Of a stretch of 7,152 nt of DNA, positions 1-6,619 are shown piece after piece. This DNA is from Chloroflexota bacterium. GTDB lineage: Bacteria; Chloroflexota; Limnocylindria; Limnocylindrales; CSP1-4. Under the pieces are notes generated by a model. The model worked only from the letters and a program-made list of their open reading frames with translations, did no database searches and was not told the DNA's origin. The stretch is from the NCBI GenBank assembly GCA_025935655.1, contig JAICUV010000177.1, positions 1 through 7,152 on the forward strand, read 5' to 3'. The position numbers were made by a program, and so were the translations under genes. How positions within the stretch are numbered: the first letter of the stretch is position 1; every line of letters starts with the position of its first letter.

Positions 1-762
1 CGCGTCCAGGAACCGGGACCAGGTCGCGCGCGAGCCGGCCGGGATGCCGGCAAGGTAGCGGTCGGTCAGCTGCCCCTGGGCGAGCGGCGAGAACACGGCG
101 CAGCCCATCCCGGCCTCGTCGAGGACGTCGAGGAGTTCGTCCTCGACCCAGCGGTCGAGCATCGAGTAGGAGGGCTGGTGGACGAGCAGCGGCGTCCCGA
201 GCCCGCGCATGATCGCGATCGCCTCGCGCGTCATCTCCGGCTCGTAGGACGAGATCCCCGCGTACAGCGCGCGTCCGGAGCGCACCGCCGTGTCCAGGGC
301 GCCCATCGTCTCCTCGAGCGGCGTCTCGGGATCCGGTCGATGCGAGTAGAAGATGTCGACGTAGTCGAGGCCGAGCCGGCGCAGGCTCGCGTCGAGGCTG
401 GCGAGCAGGTGCTTGCGGCCGTTGTACTCCCCGTACGGACCCGGCCACATGTCCCAGCCCGCCTTGGACGAGATCACCAGCTCGTCGCGATACGGCGCGA
501 GGTCCGTCGCGAGGGCCCGCCCGATGTTGGTCTCGGCCGAGCCCGCAGGCACGCCGTAGTTGTTCGCGAGGTCGAAGTGCACGACGCCGAGGTCGAACGC
601 CCGGCGCCACACCGCGCGCTGGGTCTCGAACGGCGTCTCGTCGCCGAAGTTGTGCCACAGGCCCAGCGACACCGCCGGCAGCAGCAGGCCGCTCCGCCCC
701 GCGCGCCGGTACGCCATCTCCGCGTAGCGGTCGGGCGCCGGCGTGAACCCCGCGTCAGCCAC
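1..762 (-). CDS. yghZ: YghZ-type aldo/keto reductase (L-glyceraldehyde 3-phosphate reductase family), C-terminus cut by window edge
   Basis: This gene encodes a cytoplasmic NADPH-dependent aldo/keto reductase closely resembling E. coli YghZ (AKR14), which reduces L-glyceraldehyde 3-phosphate and methylglyoxal. The visible 254 residues carry the family hallmarks: an N-terminal region ending YRRAGRSGL, the stretch SLGLWHNFG (residues 32-40), HFDLANNYG (62-70), KAGWDMWPGPYG (100-111) and DIFYSHR (136-142). The AKR catalytic tetrad can be assigned as Asp64, Tyr69, Lys100 and His141. The family is about 330-350 residues, so roughly 80-90 C-terminal residues, including part of the cofactor pocket, lie beyond position 1. 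The GTG at 762 was chosen because YghZ proteins have an N-terminal segment before the first strand; the later ATG at 717 would delete it. The start overlaps the GH4 stop codon by 8 nt, so the two are probably translationally coupled. Its true substrate here is not known; it may reduce an aldehyde or keto sugar produced by the neighbouring pathway. Confidence 0.9.
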   Translation of the reverse strand, partial: MADAGFTPAPDRYAEMAYRRAGRSGLLLPAVSLGLWHNFGDETPFETQRAVWRRAFDLGVVHFDLANNYGVPAGSAETNIGRALATDLAPYRDELVISSKAGWDMWPGPYGEYNGRKHLLASLDASLRRLGLDYVDIFYSHRPDPETPLEETMGALDTAVRSGRALYAGISSYEPEMTREAIAIMRGLGTPLLVHQPSYSMLDRWVEDELLDVLDEAGMGCAVFSPLAQGQLTDRYLAGIPAGSRATWSRFLDA

Positions 763-2041
763 GCGAGCGGCCCGCCGCCACGAATCGGGGCAGGTACGGC
801 AGGTTGGCCTCGATCAGCGCGTCGCGCAGCCGGCCGGCGGCCGCGGCCCCGGGAACGAGCGGGTTGGCGAGCAGCGCGCGGAACGCGTCCTCCTCGTCAC
901 CAGAGAGCGCCGCGGTGATCGTGAGGCGCTCGTACGCCTTCACGTGCTCCACGAGGCCCAGGAGCTCGTCTGCGAGCGGCGCGGTGGCGATGGCGTGCGC
1001 GCCGTCGCGGTCGATGCGCGCGGACAGCTCCACCACGGCATCGTCGGGCAGGTTGGGGATGGCGCCGTCGTTGCGGATGTCGACGACGTGGACCGCGCCG
1101 TCGCCCGTGTGGAGCGACTCGATGAGGGCCGCGGCCGCCTCGCTGTACCAGGCGCCGCCGCGCCGCTCGAGGAGCTCGGGCTTGCGGTCCAGCGTCGGGT
1201 CGCGGTACAGCTCGAGCAGCTCCTCCTCGATCGCCATGACGTCGCGGGCGCGGTTGAGGCCCGCCTGCTGTTCCGCGAGCGCCTCGCCCGTCGCGTAGTA
1301 GTAGTGGAGGTAGTAGGAGGGGATCGCGCCCAGCGCCCGCACGAGCTCGATCGGGAACGCCCCGCCCGCGGTCGCCAGCTCGCCGCCCTCGGCGATCATC
1401 GCCGGCAGCCGGTCCTCGCCGTCCACGTAGACCGCGCGGATCCACGACAGGTGGTTGAGGCCCACGTGGTCGAGGCGGACGGACGCCGCCGGCACCCCGA
1501 AGTGGCTCGCGAACTCCCGCTGGAACCCGATGGCCACGTTGCACAGGCCCATCGCGCGGTGCCCCGCGTCGGACAGCGCCTGGGTCACGATCCCCACGGG
1601 GTTCGTGAAGTCCAGCAGCCACGAGCCCGCGGTGCCGCGACGGGCGGACTCCTCCGCGATCTCGAGCACCAGCGGCACCGTCCGCAGCGCCTTCGCGAAC
1701 CCGCCGGGCCCCGTGGTCTCCTGCCCGATGGCGCCGAACCGGTGGGGGAGCGTCTCGTCCACGAGCCGGGCTGCCTGGCCGCCGACGCGCAGCTGGACGA
1801 GCGTGAACGCGGCCCCGTCAAGGGCCGCGCTGCGGTCCTGCGTGAGCACGAGCCGGCCGGGCCACCCGTGGCGACGGAGGATCCGCCCGGCGAGGCCGCC
1901 GACGACGTCGAGGCGGGCGGCATCGGGGTCCATGAGCACGAGCTCGTCGATGGGCAGGACGCCGGCGCGGCGCGCGAAGCCCTCGACCAGCTCCGGCGTA
2001 TACGTGCTCCCGCCGCCGATCACCGCGACCTTGAGGCCCAT
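755..2041 (-). CDS. Glycoside hydrolase family 4 enzyme, 6-phospho-beta-glucosidase-like (BglT/CelF/LicH group)
   Basis: This is a complete 428-residue GH4 glycosidase, a normal length for the family. GH4 enzymes cut glycosidic bonds by a redox-elimination mechanism that needs NAD+ and a divalent metal, usually Mn2+, in the cytoplasm. The Rossmann loop GGGSTYTPEL lies at residues 9-18. Arg85, in LRVGG, matches a conserved arginine motif of the 6-phospho-beta-glucosidases. GQETTGPGGF (106-115) and DFTNPVG (144-150) are family signatures. The metal ligands are Cys167 in GLCNV and His197 in GLNHLSW. The probable catalytic base is Tyr244 in SYYLHYYY, by alignment from memory with Thermotoga BglT. 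The later RGGAWYSEAA (294-303) and VKAYERLTI (367-375) also match. GAGGG lies 7 nt upstream of the ATG. It is the first gene of the leftward unit, divergent from the regulator and importer. Subgroup placement suggests a 6-phospho-beta-glycoside substrate, but no PTS is present, so a non-phosphorylated substrate or a separate kinase is possible. Confidence 0.93.
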   Translation of the reverse strand: MGLKVAVIGGGSTYTPELVEGFARRAGVLPIDELVLMDPDAARLDVVGGLAGRILRRHGWPGRLVLTQDRSAALDGAAFTLVQLRVGGQAARLVDETLPHRFGAIGQETTGPGGFAKALRTVPLVLEIAEESARRGTAGSWLLDFTNPVGIVTQALSDAGHRAMGLCNVAIGFQREFASHFGVPAASVRLDHVGLNHLSWIRAVYVDGEDRLPAMIAEGGELATAGGAFPIELVRALGAIPSYYLHYYYATGEALAEQQAGLNRARDVMAIEEELLELYRDPTLDRKPELLERRGGAWYSEAAAALIESLHTGDGAVHVVDIRNDGAIPNLPDDAVVELSARIDRDGAHAIATAPLADELLGLVEHVKAYERLTITAALSGDEEDAFRALLANPLVPGAAAAGRLRDALIEANLPYLPRFVAAGRSRG

Positions 2042-2048
2042 CGCGCAG

Positions 2049-2053
2049 CCCTC
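2049..2053 (-). promoter_or_regulatory. Ribosome binding site of the GH4 gene
   Basis: On the minus strand GAGGG sits 7 nt before the ATG at 2041. It supports this start, which also gives the expected short lead-in to the Rossmann fold. Confidence 0.6.
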
Positions 2054-2068
2054 GTGCCTGTCGGCCCA

Positions 2069-2097
2069 TTGCGGGCCCTTGACAGATTGCTTATAAC
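2069..2097 (+). promoter_or_regulatory. Candidate sigma-70-like promoter for the regulator/transporter operon
   Basis: Within the only AT-richer stretch of the window, TTGCGG (2069-2074) and TATAAC (2092-2097) are separated by 17 nt, a standard spacing. The -10 matches the consensus at five of six positions; the -35 keeps only the TTG core. Transcription would start near 2104, leaving a leader of about 39 nt before the regulator ATG at 2143. A perfect TTGACA at 2079-2084 also exists but has no -10 at a suitable distance on this strand. On the opposite strand TATAAG (2095-2090) could serve as a -10 for the GH4 unit, though its -35 is poor. This is a prediction by eye. Confidence 0.4.
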
Positions 2098-2104
2098 CTT
2101 AGCA
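2088..2104. promoter_or_regulatory. Candidate operator: imperfect palindrome overlapping the predicted -10
   Basis: TGCTTA and TTAGCA form arms that match at five of six positions around the 5-nt spacer TAACC. The element lies in the divergent intergenic region and covers the predicted -10 and start of the rightward promoter, where a repressor would block both units. The GntR-family regulator starting at 2143 is the obvious candidate ligand, although the sequence does not closely match the usual GT-N-TA-N-AC type of GntR site. Confidence 0.35.
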
Positions 2105-2142
2105 GCACGCACGTCCACTGCAAGAGGGCAACGGCGACGCGC

Positions 2143-2955
2143 ATGGCACGGTTCCGGCTTCTCTCGGGTCCGATCCCACTCCACCACCAGGTCTATCTCG
2201 ACCTGCGCTCCGCCCTCGAGGCGGGGGAGTGGAAGCCCGGCGACCGCATCCCGCCCGAGCGCGAGCTCGCGGAGCGCTACGGCTGCAGCCTCATCACGGT
2301 GCGTCGCGCCCTCGGCGACCTCGCCCGCGAGCGACGCCTGGAGCGGTCGCGCGGCCGCGGCACGTTCGTCTCCCGCCAGCCGATCAACCTCGACCTGGAC
2401 GGCACGCTGTCGTTCACCGAGGAGCTCCACCACCTCGGCCACGACCCGTCCACCCGCGTCGTCGCGGCGCGGACGGTGCCGGCGGAGCTCGTCGTCGCGG
2501 AGGCGCTCGGGATCGCCGTCGGCGCATCCGTCGTCCACCTCGAGCGGCTGCGGATGGCGGACGGCGAGCCGCTTCTCCTGGAGCAGGTGTTCCTCCCCGA
2601 GGCCCGGTTCCCGGGCCTGCTGGCGGGCGACCTGGAGCACGGCTCCCTCTACGAGCTGCTGACCGAGCGCTACGACACGCAGGTCGTGCGCGCCCGCGAG
2701 GCGCTCGAGCCGATCGCGCTCCCGGCGCGCGAGGCACAGCTGCTGGGCGTCGAGTCGCACCGGCCGGCGCTCCTCATCGAGGGCGTGGCGTTCGACAGGG
2801 ACGGGACGCCCGTGGAGTTCGCACGTTCGTATGTCCGGGGCGACCGGACGCGCTACTACGTGGAGCGGGTCGTCATCCGCTCGAGTCCACGGGACGGCAC
2901 GACGGCAACGGGCGCCGCCGGGTCGGGCCTGCGGACCATCACGCGCCCCACCTGA
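2143..2955 (+). CDS. GntR family transcriptional regulator, HutC subfamily (winged helix plus UTRA domain)
   Basis: This 270-residue protein is a DNA-binding repressor or activator of the HutC/FarR type, whose members often sense sugar phosphates, amino sugars or related small molecules. The winged helix-turn-helix spans about residues 10-77, with PGDRIPPERELAERYG (32-47) and TVRRALGDL (52-60) forming the typical recognition region and RGRGTFV (70-76) the wing. The UTRA effector-binding domain follows from about 87 to 245; FTEEL (91-95) opens it and DRTRYYVE (234-241) is its usual closing motif. The last 25 or so residues are Gly/Ser/Thr/Arg-rich and look disordered. Purine-rich AAGAGGG sits 14 nt before the ATG, farther than usual, so initiation may be weak. 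It begins the rightward operon, 40 nt before the binding protein, and probably controls both this operon and the divergent GH4 unit. The effector cannot be read from the sequence. Confidence 0.93.
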   Translation: MARFRLLSGPIPLHHQVYLDLRSALEAGEWKPGDRIPPERELAERYGCSLITVRRALGDLARERRLERSRGRGTFVSRQPINLDLDGTLSFTEELHHLGHDPSTRVVAARTVPAELVVAEALGIAVGASVVHLERLRMADGEPLLLEQVFLPEARFPGLLAGDLEHGSLYELLTERYDTQVVRAREALEPIALPAREAQLLGVESHRPALLIEGVAFDRDGTPVEFARSYVRGDRTRYYVERVVIRSSPRDGTTATGAAGSGLRTITRPT

Positions 2956-2982
2956 CCGTCGCGACCGGCGGTCTCCGAGCCC

Positions 2983-2990
2983 GGAGGAGG
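2983..2990 (+). promoter_or_regulatory. Strong ribosome binding site fixing the start of the binding protein
   Basis: GGAGGAGG lies 5 nt before the ATG at 2996. The reading frame is open back to 2831, but this near-perfect Shine-Dalgarno and the signal peptide directly after the ATG settle the start. It is the strongest such site in the window, fitting a protein needed in excess over its permeases. Confidence 0.85.
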
Positions 2991-2995
2991 AGCAC

Positions 2996-4441
2996 ATGCG
3001 AGCGATCCGAGCCTTCGCCGCGATTGGGGTGCTGGCGCTCGTCGCCGGCGCCTGCGGTGGCACAACGCCGACGACCGCGCCGTCGGGCGGCACCCAGCCC
3101 TCGACCGGCGCGAGCGCACCCGCCTCGGCGCCTGCGTCCGCGGCCGCGGGCGTGACCGAGATCCGGTGGTACTGCTGCCTCGGCGGCGGCGACGCGCCGG
3201 AGCAGGTGGACGTCGAGAAGAAGGTCGTCGAGGAGTTCAACGCCAGCCATCCGAACATCCACGTCACGTTCGAGGCGGTGCCCTACGCCGGCGCGAACGA
3301 CGCGCTCGCCACCGAGATCGCCTCCGGCAACGGCCCCGACATCGTCGGCCCGGTGGGCATCGGCGGGGCGAACGCGTTCCACGGCCAGTGGCTCGACCTC
3401 GCGCCGCTGATCGAGAAGACGGGCTACGACCTCTCGGGCTTTCCGCCCGACGCCGTCAACATCTACAAGCTGGACGAGGGCCAGGTCGGCATCCCGTTCG
3501 CGATCTACCCGTCCGTCCTGTTCTACGCCAAGAGCCTGTTCGCGGAGGCCGGGCTGGCCGAGCCGCCGCACCAGTACGGCACGAAGTACACGATGCCGGA
3601 CGGCAGCCAGGTCGACTGGTCCTACGACACGATCAAGCAGGTCGCGAAGCTGCTGACCGTCGACAAGAACGGCAAGGACGCGACGCAGGCCGGCTTCGAT
3701 CCCAAGAACATCGTCCAGTGGGGCTTCGAGCCGCAGCGCGACGACCTGCGCGGCATGGGCGCCTACTTCGGCGCCGGCTCGCTGGCGGCCGCGGACGGCA
3801 AGACGGCCCAGATCCCCGACGCGTGGAAGGCCGCGTGGCAGTTCTGGTACGACTCGATGTGGACCGACCACATCTCGATGACCGGCCCCGTGTTCAGCAG
3901 CCCTGACATCAACCCCGAGGACTACCCGTTCTTCACCGGCAAGATCGCGATGAGCGCGAACTTCCTGTGGTCGACGTACGGCCTCGAGGGCCTCAAGGGC
4001 GACTGGGACATGGGCGCGCTGCCCTCCTACAACGGGACCGTGACCTCGGCGTTCAACGCGGACACGTTCCGCATCCTCAAGGGCACCAAGCACCCCGACG
4101 AGGCGTTCGAGGTGCTCACGTACCTCCTGGGCGACGCGGCCCCGGAGCTGCTCAAGACGTACGGCGGCATGCCCGCCCGCACCGCGGAGCAGGACGCGTT
4201 CTTCGCCAGCCAGGACGAGACCTTCACCCAGAAGCCGGACTGGCAGGTCGCCATCGACAGCATCCAGTTCGCGGACAACCCCAACTTCGAGTCCTACATG
4301 CCGGCCTACAACGAGACCCTCGGCCTCGTCGGCTCGGGCGGCAAGTACACGACCAAGTGGCAGACCGACAAGGGCCTGGACATGAACGCCGAGTTCGAGG
4401 CGCTGCGCGCCGAGATCCAGGCGATCTGGGACAAGCAGTAG
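2996..4441 (+). CDS. ABC transporter sugar-binding lipoprotein (extracellular solute-binding protein family 1)
   Basis: This 481-residue protein captures a carbohydrate outside the membrane and delivers it to the permease pair encoded downstream. Residues 1-19 form a lipoprotein signal peptide (MRAIR, then a hydrophobic core) ending VAGAC, with Cys20 as the lipidated residue. Residues 21-52 are a Gly/Thr/Ser/Ala/Pro tether typical of Chloroflexota binding proteins. The folded domain starts at about 54 with EIRWYCCLGGG (55-65), followed by VVEEFNASHPNIHV (77-90), GNGPDIVG (111-118), GIPFAIYPSVLFYAKSLFAEAG (165-186 region; the classical hinge and NKxLFxxAG-like motif) and FFTGKIAM (312-319). 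Length is slightly above the usual 400-450, partly through the tether and a segment near 190-245. Aromatic residues in the cleft region (Trp323-equivalent LWSTYG, Trp337) suit sugar stacking. Vicinal Cys60-Cys61 is unusual for an exported protein. The substrate is probably an oligosaccharide but cannot be named. Confidence 0.93.
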   Translation: MRAIRAFAAIGVLALVAGACGGTTPTTAPSGGTQPSTGASAPASAPASAAAGVTEIRWYCCLGGGDAPEQVDVEKKVVEEFNASHPNIHVTFEAVPYAGANDALATEIASGNGPDIVGPVGIGGANAFHGQWLDLAPLIEKTGYDLSGFPPDAVNIYKLDEGQVGIPFAIYPSVLFYAKSLFAEAGLAEPPHQYGTKYTMPDGSQVDWSYDTIKQVAKLLTVDKNGKDATQAGFDPKNIVQWGFEPQRDDLRGMGAYFGAGSLAAADGKTAQIPDAWKAAWQFWYDSMWTDHISMTGPVFSSPDINPEDYPFFTGKIAMSANFLWSTYGLEGLKGDWDMGALPSYNGTVTSAFNADTFRILKGTKHPDEAFEVLTYLLGDAAPELLKTYGGMPARTAEQDAFFASQDETFTQKPDWQVAIDSIQFADNPNFESYMPAYNETLGLVGSGGKYTTKWQTDKGLDMNAEFEALRAEIQAIWDKQ

Positions 4442-4460
4442 GCGCCACTGCCTGAGGTTC

Positions 4461-4495
4461 GACGCCCCGCCGGGTCCACCGCCCGGCGGGGCGTC
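4461..4495 (+). terminator. Intra-operon GC hairpin between binding protein and permease genes (attenuator or mRNA stabiliser)
   Basis: A perfect 14-bp stem (4461-4474 with 4482-4495) closes a 7-nt loop, tccaccg. It lies 20 nt after the binding-protein stop and 42 nt before the first permease. No T-run follows, so it is not a canonical intrinsic terminator. In transporter operons of this kind, a hairpin here commonly protects the upstream message from 3' decay or lets only part of transcription continue, giving more binding protein than permease. The role is inferred from position; the structure is directly visible. Confidence 0.75.
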
Positions 4496-4527
4496 CGCGC
4501 CCGGCGCATCATCCGCGTACCCCAGCC

Positions 4528-4533
4528 AGAGGA
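4528..4533 (+). promoter_or_regulatory. Ribosome binding site of the first permease
   Basis: AGAGGA ends 4 nt before the ATG at 4538. It favours this start over the in-frame ATG at residue 17 (4586), which lacks a comparable site. Confidence 0.55.
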
Positions 4534-4537
4534 CCCG

Positions 4538-5488
4538 ATGCACATTCCCGCCCGTCGGTCGCGCTGGTCTGTCTCGTCCCTGCGCATGTCGCCCCTCGCG
4601 TGGCGCGAGGCGCGCTGGGGCTACATCTTCATCGCGCCCTGGATCATCGGGTTCTTCGTGTTCACGCTGGCGCCGATGCTGGCGTCGCTGGCGTTCACGT
4701 TCACCAACATCAACCTCGCCCAGGAGGAGCCGCTCCGGTTCACCGGCCTCGAGAACTGGCAGAAGCTCGTCGCCGACTCGCAGACCTGGGACTCGCTGGG
4801 CGTGACCTTCCGGTTCGCCCTGCTCCAACTCCCGGTCGCGCTGGTGCTGCCGTTCATGTTCGCGCTCGCGCTCAACAGCAAGTACCTGAAGGGGCCGGGC
4901 CTGTTCCGCGTCCTGTTCTTCCTGCCCTACGTCATCCCGTTCGTCTCGGGCGTGCTCATCTGGCAGGGGATGCTCAACCTCGAGACCGGGTGGGTGAACG
5001 GGTTCCTGCGCTTCACCGGCGTCGAGAACCCGCCCAACTGGCTCAACGACACGGCGTTCATCTATCCCGCGCTCGTGTTCATCGGCGTGTGGGGGATCGG
5101 GGCCGGGATCATCGTCAACCTCGCCGGCCTGCGCGGCATCCCGACCGAGCTCTACGACGCCGCGAAGATCGACGGCGCCGGGTGGTGGGGGTCCCTGCGC
5201 AACGTGACGCTGCCGATGATGTCGCCCGTCATCTTCTACACGCTGGTGCTCGGGATCGTGGAGGTGCTCCAGTACTTCCTCGTCCCGCTGGTCATCAACA
5301 ACGGGACCGGCGAGCCCGGCGGCTCGACGCTGTTCTACAACCTGTACCTGTACAAGACGTTCTTCACCTACCAGAACATGGCCTACGGCGCGACGCTCGC
5401 CTGGCTCCTGTTCGCGGTCACGCTCGTCGTGTCGATGGTCGTGTTCCGGACGTCGCGCCGCTGGGTGTACTACGCGGGGGAGCGGTAG
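4538..5488 (+). CDS. Carbohydrate ABC transporter permease, MalF/UgpA-like
   Basis: This 316-residue inner-membrane protein forms one half of the sugar translocation channel (CUT1 family). Six membrane segments are visible at about residues 28-50, 92-112, 122-142, 174-196, 230-250 and 284-304. The N-terminus is short and basic (ARRSRW, then REARWGY), staying in the cytoplasm. The cytoplasmic EAA loop that docks on the ATPase is at 204-226: ELYDAAKIDGAG, ending TLP, with the conserved Gly at 213. Length is normal for UgpA-like permeases, and the large P2 domain of E. coli MalF is absent. It follows the binding protein after 96 nt containing a hairpin and precedes the second permease by 6 nt. 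Family membership is secure; the substrate is unresolved. Confidence 0.94.
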   Translation: MHIPARRSRWSVSSLRMSPLAWREARWGYIFIAPWIIGFFVFTLAPMLASLAFTFTNINLAQEEPLRFTGLENWQKLVADSQTWDSLGVTFRFALLQLPVALVLPFMFALALNSKYLKGPGLFRVLFFLPYVIPFVSGVLIWQGMLNLETGWVNGFLRFTGVENPPNWLNDTAFIYPALVFIGVWGIGAGIIVNLAGLRGIPTELYDAAKIDGAGWWGSLRNVTLPMMSPVIFYTLVLGIVEVLQYFLVPLVINNGTGEPGGSTLFYNLYLYKTFFTYQNMAYGATLAWLLFAVTLVVSMVVFRTSRRWVYYAGER

Positions 5489-5494
5489 ACGGCC

Positions 5495-6619
5495 ATGGAC
5501 ACCACCCCCGGCCGGCTCCAGGACCTCGCCGCGGGCGCCCAGGCCACCCGCGCCTCGCGCCTCGGGATCCGGCGCCTGCGGCCCCATCGCCCGCGTCGCC
5601 CGCGCGATGCCGCCATGTCGTTCACGCTCACGTTCATCATCGTCGTGGTGCTCGCGGCGTTCCTGTCGCCGATCCTGCGCTCCGTCCTCGTATCGCTCAA
5701 GACGCCCGCGCAGCTGTCCGAGACGAACTCGCCGTTCCTGCCCTCCCTGCCCCAGACGTTCACGTTCGAGGGCAGGGACCTCGACGTGTACGTGGTGCCG
5801 GTCGACGGGACGGATCGCACGCTCGCCCTGCTCAAGCCGGGCCGCCAGCAGAGCCAGTTCATCGACCCCGCCAACCCGGCCGCCCCGCCGATCACCTGGG
5901 ACGGGTCGTGGCGGACGCTCGAGCGGGCGTGGACGCTCGCACCCGCCTGGCAGAACTACGCGGACGTGTGGGACCTCATCGACTTCCCGATCCTGCTCCG
6001 CAACACGATCGCCATCGCGCTCATCGGGATGGCCGGCACGATCATCTCGTGCACGCTCGTGGCGTACGGATTCGCGCGCTTCCGCTTCCCGGGCCGGACG
6101 CTGCTGTTCACGATCCTGATCGCCACGATCTTCCTGCCGACCGCCGTCACGATCGTGCCCACGTACACGATGTTCGCCAAGCTGGGCTGGGTCGGCACGT
6201 GGCTGCCGCTGCTCATCCCGACGTTCTTCGCCAACGCCTACGACGTGTTCCTGCTCCGCCAGTACATGCTCACGATCCCGCGCGAGATGGACGAGGCGGC
6301 CGCGATCGACGGCGCCGGGCCGTTCCGCACGCTGACCTCGGTCATCCTGCCCCAGGCCTGGCCGGTCATCGTCGCCGTCGCGATCTTCCACCTCGTGTAC
6401 TCGTGGAACGACTTCTTCGGGCCGCTGATCTACCTGTCCACGAAGCCCGAGCTCCAGCCGCTCGCCGTCGGGCTCCAGCGGTTCAACGGGATCCACTACC
6501 GGAACCCCGCGTACGTGCAGGCCGGGACCCTCATGACGATGGTGATCCCGGTCATCCTGTTCCTGATCTTCCAGCGGGTGTTCATCCGCGGCGTGGTCAT
6601 CACCGGCGTGGAGAAATGA
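5495..6619 (+). CDS. Carbohydrate ABC transporter permease, MalG/UgpE-like, with enlarged first external loop
   Basis: This 374-residue protein is the partner permease. The EAA loop at 264-286 (EMDEAAAIDGAG, ending ILP) and the closing VFIRGVVITGVEK are typical of MalG-type subunits. Membrane segments are near 42-66, 168-192, 202-226, 232-254, 288-308 and 342-364. It is about 80-100 residues longer than the usual 275-295. The extra length comes from an Arg-rich cytoplasmic N-terminus (1-40) and from an external loop between segments 1 and 2 of about 100 residues (67-166). That loop contains DVYVVPVDG, FIDPANP and WDGSWRTLE, and looks like a small beta-rich domain. Related permeases with such a loop occur in Chloroflexota and Firmicutes, to my knowledge without an assigned role. 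The ATG at 5495 was chosen because it is 6 nt after the previous stop, with GGGGGAG 12 nt upstream; the ATG at 5615 would remove all cytoplasmic residues before segment 1. Confidence 0.93.
   Translation: MDTTPGRLQDLAAGAQATRASRLGIRRLRPHRPRRPRDAAMSFTLTFIIVVVLAAFLSPILRSVLVSLKTPAQLSETNSPFLPSLPQTFTFEGRDLDVYVVPVDGTDRTLALLKPGRQQSQFIDPANPAAPPITWDGSWRTLERAWTLAPAWQNYADVWDLIDFPILLRNTIAIALIGMAGTIISCTLVAYGFARFRFPGRTLLFTILIATIFLPTAVTIVPTYTMFAKLGWVGTWLPLLIPTFFANAYDVFLLRQYMLTIPREMDEAAAIDGAGPFRTLTSVILPQAWPVIVAVAIFHLVYSWNDFFGPLIYLSTKPELQPLAVGLQRFNGIHYRNPAYVQAGTLMTMVIPVILFLIFQRVFIRGVVITGVEK

Noticed and set aside
2079..2084. Perfect TTGACA as the -35 of the regulator promoter
   Set aside because: At 16-18 nt downstream the sequence is GC-rich and unlike a -10, while the good TATAAC begins only 7 nt away; the TTGCGG-17-TATAAC pairing has proper spacing.
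743..2662. A plus-strand open frame of 639 codons spanning the GH4 gene, the divergent promoter region and part of the regulator
   Set aside because: It is out of frame with the regulator and antisense to GH4, is Arg/Ala/Ser-rich, and contains no domain; a GC-content artefact.
2954..2973. A weak inverted repeat (GACCG/CGGTC) between regulator and binding-protein genes
   Set aside because: Only five base pairs in G+C-rich sequence, no T-run and no promoter nearby; expected by chance.
2831..2995. Possible N-terminal extension of the binding protein, since its frame is open upstream to 2831
   Set aside because: The extension overlaps the end of the regulator gene and would bury the lipoprotein signal peptide; the strong GGAGGAGG and ATG at 2996 fit exactly.
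2020..3267. A minus-strand open frame of 415 codons opposite the regulator
   Set aside because: No recognisable motif, low-complexity Arg/Ala composition, and it covers the divergent control region and a well-supported gene on the other strand.
2939..6496. A minus-strand open frame of 1185 codons antisense to the binding protein and both permeases
   Set aside because: Its translation is dominated by Arg, Glu, Asp, Val and His without any recognisable domain, and it lies opposite three genes with clear family motifs. Long antisense frames are expected in very GC-rich DNA where stop codons are rare.
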